From: Methyloferula stellata AR4
GTDB lineage: Bacteria; Pseudomonadota; Alphaproteobacteria; Rhizobiales; Beijerinckiaceae
Assembly: GCF_000385335.1 (NCBI RefSeq)
Contig: NZ_ARWA01000001.1
Location: 3,302,001-3,366,000 of the forward strand
DNA: 64,000 nucleotides
Direction: 5' to 3'
This document shows positions 31,437 through 40,136 of this stretch, one piece after another. How positions within the stretch are numbered: position 1 is the first letter of the stretch; each line of letters starts with the position of its first letter. The notes beneath the pieces are model-generated. The model was not told the origin of the DNA. It ran no database searches and saw nothing but the letters and a program-made list of their open reading frames with translations. A program made the translations under genes and the position numbers.

Positions 31437-32978
31437 CTAGCCGGCGGGGCTCGTCCCGATCGCCACGAAACGCATGCCTTCGGGGCTCTTCACCCGGAGC
31501 AGGACGGCCTTGTGGCCATCCTTCTTGGCGTCGGCAATGACCGCGGTGATGTCGGACGGCTTGCTGACGGCATGACCGCCCGCCTCGACGATGACATCGC
31601 CGACCTTAAGACCCTTCTGCGCCGCGACGCCGTCAGGATCGATTTCGGCGACCACGACGCCTTCCTTTCCGGCGCCCGGAACCGCGGCGGCGGGAGCAAG
31701 CGACAGGCCGAGGCTTGCCAGCGAGCTCTTCTCGGACTGCATGTCGGCGTCGGCTTTGGCCTCCTTATCGGGCGGCAGACTGCCGAGCTTCACCGAGACG
31801 GTCTTCTCGGAGCCGCCGTGCCAGACGGTCAGATCCGCCTTGGCATTGGGTCCAAGTCCCGCGATCTTGCGGGCCAGTTCGCGCGGACCTTCGACCTTCT
31901 CGCCGTCGACGCCGAGGATGACGTCGCCCGACTTGATGCCGGCCTCTTGCGCGGGCGAATCCGCCTGCGCCTCGGCGACAAGTGCGCCCTTCGGGGATTT
32001 CAGTCCGAGGCTGTCGGCGATCTCAGCCGTGACAGGCTGGATCTGCACGCCGATCCAGCCGCGTGCGACGGTGCCCTTGTCTTTCAACTGGGCAATGACG
32101 CTCTTCACCGTATCGGCCGGAATGGCGAAGCCAATGCCGACGCTGCCACCCGACGGCGAGAAGATCGCCGTATTGACGCCTACGACTTGGCCTGCCGCAT
32201 TGAAGGTCGGGCCGCCCGAATTGCCGCGATTGACCGGCGCATCGATCTGCAGGAAGTCGTCATAGGGTCCAGCGCCGATGTCACGGCCGCGGGCCGACAC
32301 GATACCGGCCGTGACCGTGCCGCCAAGCCCGAACGGATTGCCGACCGCGATCACCCAATCGCCGACGCGCGGCGCTGCCGATGCGAAATCGACGAAGGGA
32401 TAATTGCCGCCTTCCTTGATCTTCAAAAGTGCGAGATCGGTCTTCTTGTCGGTGCCGACAACTGTCGCAGGAAGCGTGGTCTTGCCGTCGTCCATCACAA
32501 GCGTGACATCGCTGCCATGCTCGACGACGTGATTATTCGTCACGACATAACCGTCGGGAGAAATGATGAAGCCGGAGCCCTGCGCCTGCTGGATATGCGG
32601 CTTATGCGGGAGGCCCGGCGCGCCCTGCTGACCAAACCGCTTGAAGAACTTCTCCATCGGATCGTCGGGCGAAAGCTGCGGAATATTCGGCTTGCTATCG
32701 TCGCTCTCGGCGTCTTCGGTGACTTTTACCTTGACCGAGACGACGGCGCCGCGCACGCGATCGACGACATCTGCGAAAGACGCACCCTGAGCCGCAGGCG
32801 TCACGGTCTCGGCAAGCGCACTAGAAGGATAAGGAAAGATAAAGCTATTCGCCAGTGCGCCGGTCAAAGCCACACCCGCCACCGCGCTCAACAGAACGAC
32901 ACGGCTTGGGACATGTTTGCGAATCTTTGAAAAACCTTCGCTCTGCTCATCAGGTCGGGGGGACTTCGAGCTCGTCAT
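31437..32978 (-). CDS. degP: Periplasmic Do/DegP serine endoprotease
   Basis: Periplasmic protease/chaperone of the HtrA family that degrades misfolded envelope proteins. A membrane-type N-terminus (VVLLSAVAGVALTGALA) is followed by the trypsin-like domain with the catalytic triad visible as VTNNHVVEHG (His), KKTDLALLKI (Asp) and NRGNSGGPTFN (Ser). Two PDZ domains follow (~290-380, GWIGVQIQPVTAEIA...; ~400-510, VAAQKGLKVGDVIVEAGG). At 513 aa it is typical of alphaproteobacterial DegP. GGAG about 10 nt upstream supports the start. It is placed between the ccm operon and a two-component pair, a conserved Rhizobiales order. Confidence 0.94.
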   Translation of the reverse strand: MTSSKSPRPDEQSEGFSKIRKHVPSRVVLLSAVAGVALTGALANSFIFPYPSSALAETVTPAAQGASFADVVDRVRGAVVSVKVKVTEDAESDDSKPNIPQLSPDDPMEKFFKRFGQQGAPGLPHKPHIQQAQGSGFIISPDGYVVTNNHVVEHGSDVTLVMDDGKTTLPATVVGTDKKTDLALLKIKEGGNYPFVDFASAAPRVGDWVIAVGNPFGLGGTVTAGIVSARGRDIGAGPYDDFLQIDAPVNRGNSGGPTFNAAGQVVGVNTAIFSPSGGSVGIGFAIPADTVKSVIAQLKDKGTVARGWIGVQIQPVTAEIADSLGLKSPKGALVAEAQADSPAQEAGIKSGDVILGVDGEKVEGPRELARKIAGLGPNAKADLTVWHGGSEKTVSVKLGSLPPDKEAKADADMQSEKSSLASLGLSLAPAAAVPGAGKEGVVVAEIDPDGVAAQKGLKVGDVIVEAGGHAVSKPSDITAVIADAKKDGHKAVLLRVKSPEGMRFVAIGTSPAG

Positions 32979-33115
32979 AGATATGCATCTCCAAATGAAA
33001 GGAAGGCGGGGGAGGACGCCCTTTCAACGCTAACATGGGCGCGGTCGGCTTACGTCGCTATTTCGGCGGAATGAAAATTTCGTAAGCCAGGAGACAACAA
33101 AAGGCTTGAATTAAG

Positions 33116-33577
33116 TCATTTTTTCAACAAATCGGCGAGCCTAGCTTGTTCTTCAGCATTGAGCTCCAGTGGCGCTACCGCCTGCGAGCGGCGCCTTGAG
33201 ACCAGCGCGATTCCAGCGCCGCCCAAGACGAGAACCAAGAGCGGCGTCAGCCATAAAAGAAAAGTTTCAGCCTTGAACGGGGGCTTGAGCAGAATAAAAT
33301 CCCCGTAGCGCGCGACGAGATATTGGCGAATCGCCGCCTCGCTTTCTCCCGCCTGCAAATGCTCGCGCACGAGCACCCGCAGATCATGCGCGAGCGGCGC
33401 ATCCGATTCGTCGATCGATTCGTTTTGGCAGACCATGCAGCGCAATTCGCTCGAAAGCGCCCGCGCGCGGGCTTCGAGCGCAGGGTCCTTGAGCATCTCG
33501 TCGGGCCGCACGGCGAAGGCGGGCAGCGGCTGCATCGCAACGATTGCCAGACCAGCAAAGAGGAATCGCTTGCGCAT
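33116..33577 (-). CDS. ccmH: Cytochrome c maturation protein CcmH (CycL)
   Basis: Membrane-anchored thiol oxidoreductase subunit that keeps apocytochrome c CxxCH cysteines reduced for heme ligation. Sec signal peptide (LFAGLAIVAMQPLPAFA), then the redox motif LRCMVC (Cys 47 and 50), SEAAIRQYLVARYGDFILLKPPF and one C-terminal transmembrane helix (FLLWLTPLLVLVLGGAGIALV). 153 aa, the short CcmH/CycL type. Start ATG 33577 lies just after the ccmF stop, 2 nt apart. It is the last gene of the ccmIEFH unit. Confidence 0.93.
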   Translation of the reverse strand: MRKRFLFAGLAIVAMQPLPAFAVRPDEMLKDPALEARARALSSELRCMVCQNESIDESDAPLAHDLRVLVREHLQAGESEAAIRQYLVARYGDFILLKPPFKAETFLLWLTPLLVLVLGGAGIALVSRRRSQAVAPLELNAEEQARLADLLKK

Positions 33578-33579
33578 CG

Positions 33580-35565
33580 TCACTCCGCCGGCTGGACGCC
33601 CGGGGGCACGGGCGCGACGCGCGCGCGGCGCGCGACGCCGATCCGCAAGCGCCGGTCGGACAAAGACAGCATGCCGCCGAAGCCCATAATCAAGGCGCCG
33701 AGCCAGATCAGGCTGACGAGCGGCTTCCAATAGAGCCGCGCGTCGATCGCACCATCGGGTGAAGCGCCGCCAATGCTCATGTAAACCTGGCCGAAGCCCA
33801 AAGTCGCGATACCAGCTTCTGCCCGGCTCATCCGCCGGCTCGGGTAGAACCGGCTCGCCGGTGCGATCTTGGCGATGGCCACGCCGCCCTTGCGGATGAT
33901 CGAAGGCGCGGTCAGCGCCGAGTAATTCGGCCCTTGCTCCGGCACCAGACCAAGCACGCTTACTTCATAAGGCCCAAGAGCGATCGTCTCGCCGGCCCGC
34001 ACCGTGAGCACACGATCGACGCCCCATCCCGTCGCGGCGAGCCCCAAGAGCGTAACGGCAAGACCCGCATGCGCGAAAGCCGTGCCCCACGCGGAGCGCG
34101 GCAGACCCGTCGCGCGGCGCCACGCGCCCGACACAGAGAGGCCATCGGCGAAAACCCGGCCCGTGAGATCGGTGAAAGAGCCGGTGATCACATAGACCGC
34201 GAGACCCGCGAGGCAATAAGACACCCAAGGCGCGCCATGCCAGGCTGCGAAAACGAGCGCCGCCACGACACCGCAAGCAGCGGCGACCGTCAGTCTTTGC
34301 GCGGCGCCCAAAAGATCGCCGCGCTTCCAGGCGAGCATTTGCCCGATCGGCATCGCGAGGAACAAGGGCAGGAAGAGCGGGATAAAAGTCGCGTTGAAGA
34401 AAGGTGCGCCGACCGAGATTTTTTCACCGGTCAGCGCTTCGAGCGCGAGCGGATAAAGCGTGCCGACGAAGACTGTGGCGCAGGCCGCCGTCAAAAGCAG
34501 ATTATTCAAGACCAGCGCGCCCTCGCGCGAGACCGGCGCGAAGATTCCACCCTGTTTTAGCTCACCTGCACGAAAGGCAAAGAGCGCGAGCGAACCGCCG
34601 ATAAAGCCCATCAGAATGACCAGGATGAAGACGCCGCGCTGCGGATCGCTGGCGAAGGCATGGACCGAGGTCAAAACGCCGGAGCGCACCAGGAATGTGC
34701 CGATGAGCGACAGGGAAAAGGCAAGGATCGCGAGAAAGATCGTCCAGACGCGCAAGGCCTCGCGCTTTTCCATGACGGCGGCGCAATGCAAAAGCGCGGT
34801 CGCCGCGAGCCACGGCATCAGCGAGGCATTTTCGACCGGGTCCCAGAACCAGAACCCGCCCCAGCCCAGGGTGTAATAGGCCCAGTAGGAGCCCATCGCT
34901 ATGCCGAGCGTGAGGAAGATCCAGGCGATCAGGGTCCAAGGCCGCACATAGCGCGCCCAAGCGGCGTCGATGCGGCCCGAGATCAGGGCAGCGGCGGCGA
35001 AGGAGAAGGTAATCGAGAGGCCGACATAGCCGAGGTAGAGCAGCGGCGGATGGATCGCCAGACCCGGATCCTGCAGCAGCGGATTGAGATCCTGGCCCTC
35101 GGCCGGCGCCTGCGCGAGGCGCGCGAAAGGATTGGAGGTCAGCAGGATGAAGAGCAGGAAGGCCGCGCCGATCCAGGACTGCACGGCAAGCACATTGGCG
35201 CGCAAGTCGTCCGGCATATTGCGCGAGAAACCCGCGACCGCCGCGCCGAAGATTGCGAGGATCAAGACCCAAAGCAGCATCGAGCCTTCGTGATTGCCCC
35301 AGACGCCGGAGATTTTATAGATGAGCGGCTTAGCCGAATGCGAATTCTCGACGACGTTCAAAACCGAGAAGTCCGAGACCACATGCGCATAGGTCAGTGC
35401 GAAAAAGGCATAGGCGATGAGAACGAAGCTCATCACCGCGACGGACGGCGCAACCGCCATCAATTGCGGATCATGGCGGCGCGCGCCCCAGATCGGAACA
35501 ATCGCATTGACGAGCGCCAGCGCCAAGGCAAGAACGAGGGCGTAATGTCCGGTTTCGACGATCAT
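33580..35565 (-). CDS. ccmF: Heme lyase subunit CcmF (CycK)
   Basis: Large inner-membrane protein of the System I heme lyase that takes heme from CcmE and attaches it to apocytochrome c. Many transmembrane helices. The WWD domain is visible as WGGFWFWDPVENASLMPWL, along with conserved heme-handling His-bearing segments (NHEGSMLLWVLILA, HPPLLYLGYVG). At 661 aa it has normal length. It is preceded by ccmE and followed by ccmH at 2-10 nt spacing, which supports one operon. Confidence 0.97.
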   Translation of the reverse strand: MIVETGHYALVLALALALVNAIVPIWGARRHDPQLMAVAPSVAVMSFVLIAYAFFALTYAHVVSDFSVLNVVENSHSAKPLIYKISGVWGNHEGSMLLWVLILAIFGAAVAGFSRNMPDDLRANVLAVQSWIGAAFLLFILLTSNPFARLAQAPAEGQDLNPLLQDPGLAIHPPLLYLGYVGLSITFSFAAAALISGRIDAAWARYVRPWTLIAWIFLTLGIAMGSYWAYYTLGWGGFWFWDPVENASLMPWLAATALLHCAAVMEKREALRVWTIFLAILAFSLSLIGTFLVRSGVLTSVHAFASDPQRGVFILVILMGFIGGSLALFAFRAGELKQGGIFAPVSREGALVLNNLLLTAACATVFVGTLYPLALEALTGEKISVGAPFFNATFIPLFLPLFLAMPIGQMLAWKRGDLLGAAQRLTVAAACGVVAALVFAAWHGAPWVSYCLAGLAVYVITGSFTDLTGRVFADGLSVSGAWRRATGLPRSAWGTAFAHAGLAVTLLGLAATGWGVDRVLTVRAGETIALGPYEVSVLGLVPEQGPNYSALTAPSIIRKGGVAIAKIAPASRFYPSRRMSRAEAGIATLGFGQVYMSIGGASPDGAIDARLYWKPLVSLIWLGALIMGFGGMLSLSDRRLRIGVARRARVAPVPPGVQPAE

Positions 35566-35575
35566 TGCTCTCGCT

Positions 35576-36070
35576 CTATTGTTTCACGCTCGATGCCGGA
35601 TTGGCGGACGTATCTGCGCGTGTCTCGGGCAAAGGCTCGCCCTCTTTCCAAAGGCCTTGCTTCTTCAAAGCATCGGCCACTTCGCGCGGCACATAGCGCT
35701 CGTCATGCTTGGCGAGGATGCTATCGGCCTTCAACAATCCGTCAGGTCCGATGACGCCTTCGGCCACGACGCCCTGCCCTTCGCGGAAGAGATCCGGCAG
35801 AAGCCCCGTATAGGTGACCAATACGTCATGTTTCGTGTCGGTGATGTCGAAGCGGATCGATTGACCCCCTTCACGCACAAATGAACCCTGTTTGACGAGA
35901 CCGCCGATGCGCAGGCGCGTGCCGGGCGGCGGGGCCTTCTCCGCCACCATCGCGGGATCGTAGTAAAAAACGATGCTGCCGCTAAACGCGAAAAGCACGA
36001 GTCCGACGGCGACGCTCAGCACGCAAAGTGCCGATCCGATCAAGGCGAGCCGCCGCGTTTTGCGAGTCAT
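35576..36070 (-). CDS. ccmE: Heme chaperone CcmE (CycJ)
   Basis: Periplasmic membrane-anchored chaperone that binds heme covalently before transfer to CcmF. One N-terminal helix (LALIGSALCVLSVAVGLVL), an OB-fold domain (RLRIGGLVKQGSF, FDITDTKHDVLVTYTG, LPDLFREGQGVVAEG), and the heme-binding loop LAKHDERYVP, with His 122 and Tyr 126. 164 aa. Between ccmI and ccmF with 8-10 nt gaps. Confidence 0.96.
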   Translation of the reverse strand: MTRKTRRLALIGSALCVLSVAVGLVLFAFSGSIVFYYDPAMVAEKAPPPGTRLRIGGLVKQGSFVREGGQSIRFDITDTKHDVLVTYTGLLPDLFREGQGVVAEGVIGPDGLLKADSILAKHDERYVPREVADALKKQGLWKEGEPLPETRADTSANPASSVKQ

Positions 36071-36078
36071 GCTGAAAT

Positions 36079-37173
36079 CTATCCTTCGAGGCCGAGTTCA
36101 TGCGCCAGCGCGTCGATGCGGGCGGTCGCGGCCGGGTCATTGCCAAGATTGCGGCGCGCCTCGCCCAGGGCCGTGCGCGCCTTATCCGCTTCATTTAGGA
36201 CTTTATAGGCACGAACAAGGCGAAGCCAACCTTCGAGATCCTGGCCGTTTTGGGCAAGGCGCGCGGCGAGCCTATCGACCATGCTACGGATCACGGCATC
36301 GCGATCGCCCTCCGGCATGGCGGCGATGGCCGCGCCCTCCGGCGTCGATTGCGGTCCGGCTTCACCCGAAAGCGCGGCGATTTTCTGACGCAGGCTTTCG
36401 GTCCAGGGCGCGTTGGGCACGTCCGCCAGGAGTTTTCGCCATATGGCGAGCGCACGTTGAGTATCGCCATCCTGCTCGGCGGCAAGGCCCAGATAAAGCG
36501 ATGCCTTCGGCGCCAAGGCGCCATTCGCGACCGCTTTCGTGAAGGCCTCTTGCGCTTCCTTCGTCACGACGCCCTGCGCCGCGGCGACGAGCGTTTCACC
36601 GTAAAGCGAGAGCCGTTCGGGCGAATCGCCAAGAAGCCGCAGAGCGGTCGAGGCGGCCCGCACGGCATCGTCGACGCGGCCCATCCGCAAATAGGCGGGC
36701 GCCAGGACTTCGTATCCGCGCCCCTCCGACGGATTTTGCGCGAGATGGGCTTCGACCTTGGCGATCGCCGTCGCCAGATCCATCCGTGCGGGGTCCGAGT
36801 TGAGCCTCGCCTGCAAGGGCAGATCGGGCCAGTCCGGATGCCCGACGCGGGCATAAAGACCGAGTGCCACGGCCGGAACCAGGATCAGACCCAGCGCGGT
36901 TGCAAGGCGAATCCGCGTTTGTGAAGCCTGCGCCGGTGCCTTGTCTTGATCGGCCGAGACCAGAAGCCGGCGCGCGGCCTCCGCTTTGACGGCTTTCGCA
37001 TCTTCGGGCGCGATCAAGGCGCGCTCGACCTCCCGATCGATCTCGCCGAGCCGCTCCTCATAGAAAGCAATATCGCGTTCGACATCGCTCTGACGCTTCG
37101 GCGCGCGGGCCAAGGGCCAAAGCACGCTGAAAATGGCGATGCCCGTCAAAACCGCGAAAATAATCCAGAGCAT
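36079..37173 (-). CDS. ccmI: Cytochrome c maturation protein CcmI (CycH), TPR-containing
   Basis: Apocytochrome c-binding chaperone of System I. Two N-terminal transmembrane-type segments (WIIFAVLTGIAIFSVLWPLA; LATALGLILVPAVALGLYA) with an intervening region of CcmI type (RDIAFYEERLGEIDREVERALI). A periplasmic helical domain with TPR-like repeats follows (GYEVLAPAYLRMGRVDDAVR, ASLYLGLAAEQDGDTQRALA, EGWLRLVRAYKVLNEADKAR). Start ATG 37173 has AGGA about 6 nt upstream; the reading to 37194 is less likely. It heads the ccmIEFH operon. Confidence 0.93.
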   Translation of the reverse strand: MLWIIFAVLTGIAIFSVLWPLARAPKRQSDVERDIAFYEERLGEIDREVERALIAPEDAKAVKAEAARRLLVSADQDKAPAQASQTRIRLATALGLILVPAVALGLYARVGHPDWPDLPLQARLNSDPARMDLATAIAKVEAHLAQNPSEGRGYEVLAPAYLRMGRVDDAVRAASTALRLLGDSPERLSLYGETLVAAAQGVVTKEAQEAFTKAVANGALAPKASLYLGLAAEQDGDTQRALAIWRKLLADVPNAPWTESLRQKIAALSGEAGPQSTPEGAAIAAMPEGDRDAVIRSMVDRLAARLAQNGQDLEGWLRLVRAYKVLNEADKARTALGEARRNLGNDPAATARIDALAHELGLEG

Positions 37174-37289
37174 GAATGTTCCTGAGACGCCCACGGCGCC
37201 GTCGTAGGCGATCCCGGGTCAAGGCCTATAGATCGAAGATAAAGCCGCGCTTTTCAAGCGAACAGATCGCGGGGCTTCGTGCCGCATTT

Positions 37290-38681
37290 TTACGCGGCGG
37301 GCAAGCGAAGCTCTGCCCGCAGCCCTCCCGAGGGGTTAACACCGAGCTTCAACGCCCCGCCGTAAAGGCCGACGAGGTCGACGACGATGGACAGACCCAG
37401 GCCCGAGCCGGGCTTGGTTTCATCGAGGCGCAGGCCCCGGCGCAACACAGCCTCGCGCTGATCCGGCGTCAAACCTGACCCGTCATCGTCGATCAACATG
37501 CGAAAGAACGATCCTTCGGTGGCTTTGCCGGCAGGCTCAGGCGAGGCCTCGATCACAACTTCGTGGTCGGCCCATTTACCGGCATTATCGACCAGATTGC
37601 CGATCATTTCTTCCAGATCCTGACGTTCGCCGAAAAACCGCACGCCCGGCGCGATGCGCGTGACGAAGACAAGGTCGCGTTCGCGGTAGATCTTCTCGAA
37701 GGTCCGCACCAAAGCTTCGACGACGGGCGCCACTTCTGTCGAATCGCCGCTCATCGCCACGCGCACGGCGAGTTGCGCCCGGTTGAGGTAATAGGTGATC
37801 TGATCGCGCATCAAAATCGCCTGTTCGCGCACCTTGCCGGCGAAGCTGCTGTCGTCGACGCCGGCCTCGTTGATGATGACGCTCAGCGGCGTCTTCAAGC
37901 CATGCGCGAGATTGCCGACCTGGGTGCGCGAACGTTCGACGACTTCGCGATTGGCGGCGATCAGGAGATTGATTTCGCTCGCGAGCGGCGCGAGATCCTG
38001 AGGAAACGAACCCTGGATCTTTTCGGCCTCGCCGCGGCGGATCGCGGCGACGCCTTCCTGCAATTGCCGCAAAGGCCGCAAACCGAAACGAAGCTGCAAA
38101 GCCGATGAGGCGACAAGCACCAGACCGAGCAAGGTGAAGGTGACGAAAAGATCGAACTGGAAGCGCGCAATCTGGGCGTCGAGATCTTCCGTCGTCGCCG
38201 CGACCTGGACGAGAAAAGTGCCTTGATCGCCCGCGTCTATGATCCGTTCGACCATGCGCAACCGGCGATCGTCCGGGCCTTTCACATAGCCGCGCCGCGT
38301 TCCGCTTTGTCCGACCGGAATGCCTTGGTCGGCGAGGCGCGGCAGCTTCGCCGCGAAAAGCGATCTGGAGCTTTTGATCTCCCGGTTCGGATCGTCGAGC
38401 CTCGTGATCTGCCAATACCAGCCTGACAGCGCCAATTCGAATTGCGGATCGCCCAATTGACCGGGCTCCGCGCGACCCTCGTCGACGGGCGTCGCAATAT
38501 CGGCGACAAGCGCCCGCAAATAGACGCCGAGACGCTCGTCGAAACCCGCTTCCGCGGTATTTCGATAGATGGCGGACAGCGCCAGACCGGCGACGAGAAG
38601 AATCGAAAAACTTAAAAACGCCGCCGAAACGAAGAGGCGCAGTGCAATCGAACCGCCACGCGATTTTTGGGTTTCGCTCAC
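37290..38681 (-). CDS. feuQ: Sensor histidine kinase, FeuQ/PhoQ-like
   Basis: Inner-membrane sensor kinase. TM1 (ALRLFVSAAFLSFSILLVAGLAL), a periplasmic domain (~45-165), TM2 (LFVTFTLLGLVLVASSALQL), HAMP-like region, an H-box NLAHGLKTPLSVI, an N-box IGNLVDNAGKWA and G-boxes DDDGSGLTPDQ and GSGLGLSIVVDL. The HGLKTPL H-box is typical of the PhoQ/FeuQ group. Start is GTG 38681, one nucleotide beyond the response regulator stop. The regulator, kinase and the small lipoprotein at 39421 resemble the FeuNPQ locus of rhizobia, so the symbol is tentative. Confidence 0.88.
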   Translation of the reverse strand: MSETQKSRGGSIALRLFVSAAFLSFSILLVAGLALSAIYRNTAEAGFDERLGVYLRALVADIATPVDEGRAEPGQLGDPQFELALSGWYWQITRLDDPNREIKSSRSLFAAKLPRLADQGIPVGQSGTRRGYVKGPDDRRLRMVERIIDAGDQGTFLVQVAATTEDLDAQIARFQFDLFVTFTLLGLVLVASSALQLRFGLRPLRQLQEGVAAIRRGEAEKIQGSFPQDLAPLASEINLLIAANREVVERSRTQVGNLAHGLKTPLSVIINEAGVDDSSFAGKVREQAILMRDQITYYLNRAQLAVRVAMSGDSTEVAPVVEALVRTFEKIYRERDLVFVTRIAPGVRFFGERQDLEEMIGNLVDNAGKWADHEVVIEASPEPAGKATEGSFFRMLIDDDGSGLTPDQREAVLRRGLRLDETKPGSGLGLSIVVDLVGLYGGALKLGVNPSGGLRAELRLPAA

Positions 38682-38682
38682 A

Positions 38683-39399
38683 TCAACGGCTCGAAGCTGA
38701 GGGATCGCTCTTTGTGGATTTCGTGCCCCCAGCCGCTTCGCCTGGCACGGCCAGAAGATAGCCAAGGCCGCGGATGGTCTGAATGACATCGACGCCGAGT
38801 TTCTTGCGCAAGCGTCCGACGAAAACCTCGATCGTATTCGAATCGCGATCGAAATCCTGATCGTATAGATGTTCGACGATCTCGCCCCGCGAGACGACGC
38901 GCCCGGCGTGATGCATCAGATAAGCCAGAAGCCTGTATTCGTGTGACGTGAGTTTGATCGGATTGCCATCGACGGAAACGCGGCCCGCGCGCGTATCGAG
39001 CACAACAGGACCGCAGGTGAATTCGCTCGACGCATGGCCCGCGGCGCGGCGCAAAAGCGCGCGCAATCGCGCGAGCACCTCCTCCATATGAAAAGGTTTC
39101 ACCACATAATCGTCGGCGCCGGCATCGAAGCCTTGGACCTTGTCGCTCCAGCGGTCGCGCGCCGTCAGCATCAGAATCGGCATCAGACGTCCGGCCTTGC
39201 GCCATTCGCCGATGATCGAAATGCCGTCGCGTTTTGGCAGGCCTATATCGAGCACGACGGCGTCATAAGGCTCCGTATCGCCGAGAAACCAGCCTTCTTC
39301 GCCGTCATAGGCGCGATCGATGACGTAGCCGGCCTGTTCGAGCGCAGCGGCGATCTGCCGGTTTAGGTCCTTGTCATCTTCGACAACGAGAAGTCTCAC
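38683..39399 (-). CDS. feuP: OmpR-family response regulator, FeuP/PhoP-like
   Basis: DNA-binding response regulator. Receiver domain LLVVEDDKDLNRQIAAALEQAGYVIDRAYDG with Asp in AVVLDIGLPKRDG, MLTARDRWSDKVQGF and the Lys in YVVKPFHMEEVLA. The C-terminal winged helix has LTSHEYRLLAYLMHHAGRVVSRGEIVEHLY and the TIEVFVGRLRKKLG DNA-contact region. About 238 aa. The kinase gene follows within one nucleotide. FeuP/PhoP-like assignment rests on similarity to that group and on the kinase; it is tentative. Confidence 0.9.
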   Translation of the reverse strand: MRLLVVEDDKDLNRQIAAALEQAGYVIDRAYDGEEGWFLGDTEPYDAVVLDIGLPKRDGISIIGEWRKAGRLMPILMLTARDRWSDKVQGFDAGADDYVVKPFHMEEVLARLRALLRRAAGHASSEFTCGPVVLDTRAGRVSVDGNPIKLTSHEYRLLAYLMHHAGRVVSRGEIVEHLYDQDFDRDSNTIEVFVGRLRKKLGVDVIQTIRGLGYLLAVPGEAAGGTKSTKSDPSASSR

Positions 39400-39420
39400 G
39401 AACAGAGCCTCCGATCGATT

Positions 39421-39741
39421 TCAAGGTACATTTCGAGAGCCGATGGTGTGGCCATCCGCGGCATTCACGAAGACGTGGAGAATATGTCCATCGCGACGCA
39501 GAAGGCTGATTTCATAGACGAGTTCTTCCTTCCAGCGGCAAAGTTTGACGCCGATGGCCTCCGCCTGCATCTGGCTTGCCGTGGACTTCAGCACACGAAA
39601 CGGTTCGCTGAGCTTGTGCTCACGAATCTTTTCGCGCGTCTCTTGTGCCGAAAAACAAACGCGCTGCCGTTCTTGATCGGCGCATGCGGCGAGGGCGCAG
39701 GAAAGAGTCCAGGCCACAAGCGCGAGTGCGAGAACTTTCAT
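39421..39741 (-). CDS. Small PepSY-like lipoprotein beside FeuPQ
   Basis: A 106-aa lipoprotein. Signal with lipobox ALAAC (MKVLALALVAWTLSCALAAC), then a helix FSAQETREKIREHKLSEPFR, and a beta-rich PepSY-like half (KLCRWKEELVYEISLLRRDG, VFVNAADGHTI). It is just upstream of feuP. Position and small periplasmic size recall FeuN, which inhibits the FeuQ sensor in Sinorhizobium, but I cannot show homology. ATG 39741 is preferred over an in-frame TTG 39765. Confidence 0.68.
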   Translation of the reverse strand: MKVLALALVAWTLSCALAACADQERQRVCFSAQETREKIREHKLSEPFRVLKSTASQMQAEAIGVKLCRWKEELVYEISLLRRDGHILHVFVNAADGHTIGSRNVP

Positions 39742-40136
39742 CGACCGAAACTGTCTCTTGAGCAATGAATGCGCGGTGAACGAATGTAGCCGATGATGCC
39801 AGCCAAGAAACCCCTCGCACGGACCATCGAGAGTATCATTGCCGAATTATAATATCTTACGGGCAATCGACTCGGGATCGCTCCAGCCATATCACGTTAT
39901 TTCCACGACTTCTCATCGGGAAGCCCGCTTCTACCATCGGTTTGACGTGGCATTGTCATGCCAAGCCGATGCGCCGCGGTGGACCGATGCGTTATGGCCA
40001 AAACACATCCATCCCTGGAAAAAGCCGGGCCTGTCCTCGACGCGTTGCAGGGCGGCGGGTAGCGGCCAGCTCGCAGGCCCGGATCGCGAGAGCCGTCGTC
40101 CGGCGAATGAGGATTTTTTGGAAGTGGAAAACAGGC
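39742..40136. other. 395-nt divergent intergenic region
   Basis: This lies between the PepSY lipoprotein gene and the serine protease gene. It holds TGGCA-N6-TGCCA around 39951-39966 and little else that I can name. Its right part reads through open frames that do not look coding. Promoters for both flanking genes should be here, but none is obvious by eye. Confidence 0.4.

Noticed and set aside
30759-32930. 723-codon plus-strand frame over degP and the response regulator
   Set aside because: It is antisense to two well-supported genes and has low-complexity Arg/Asp composition.
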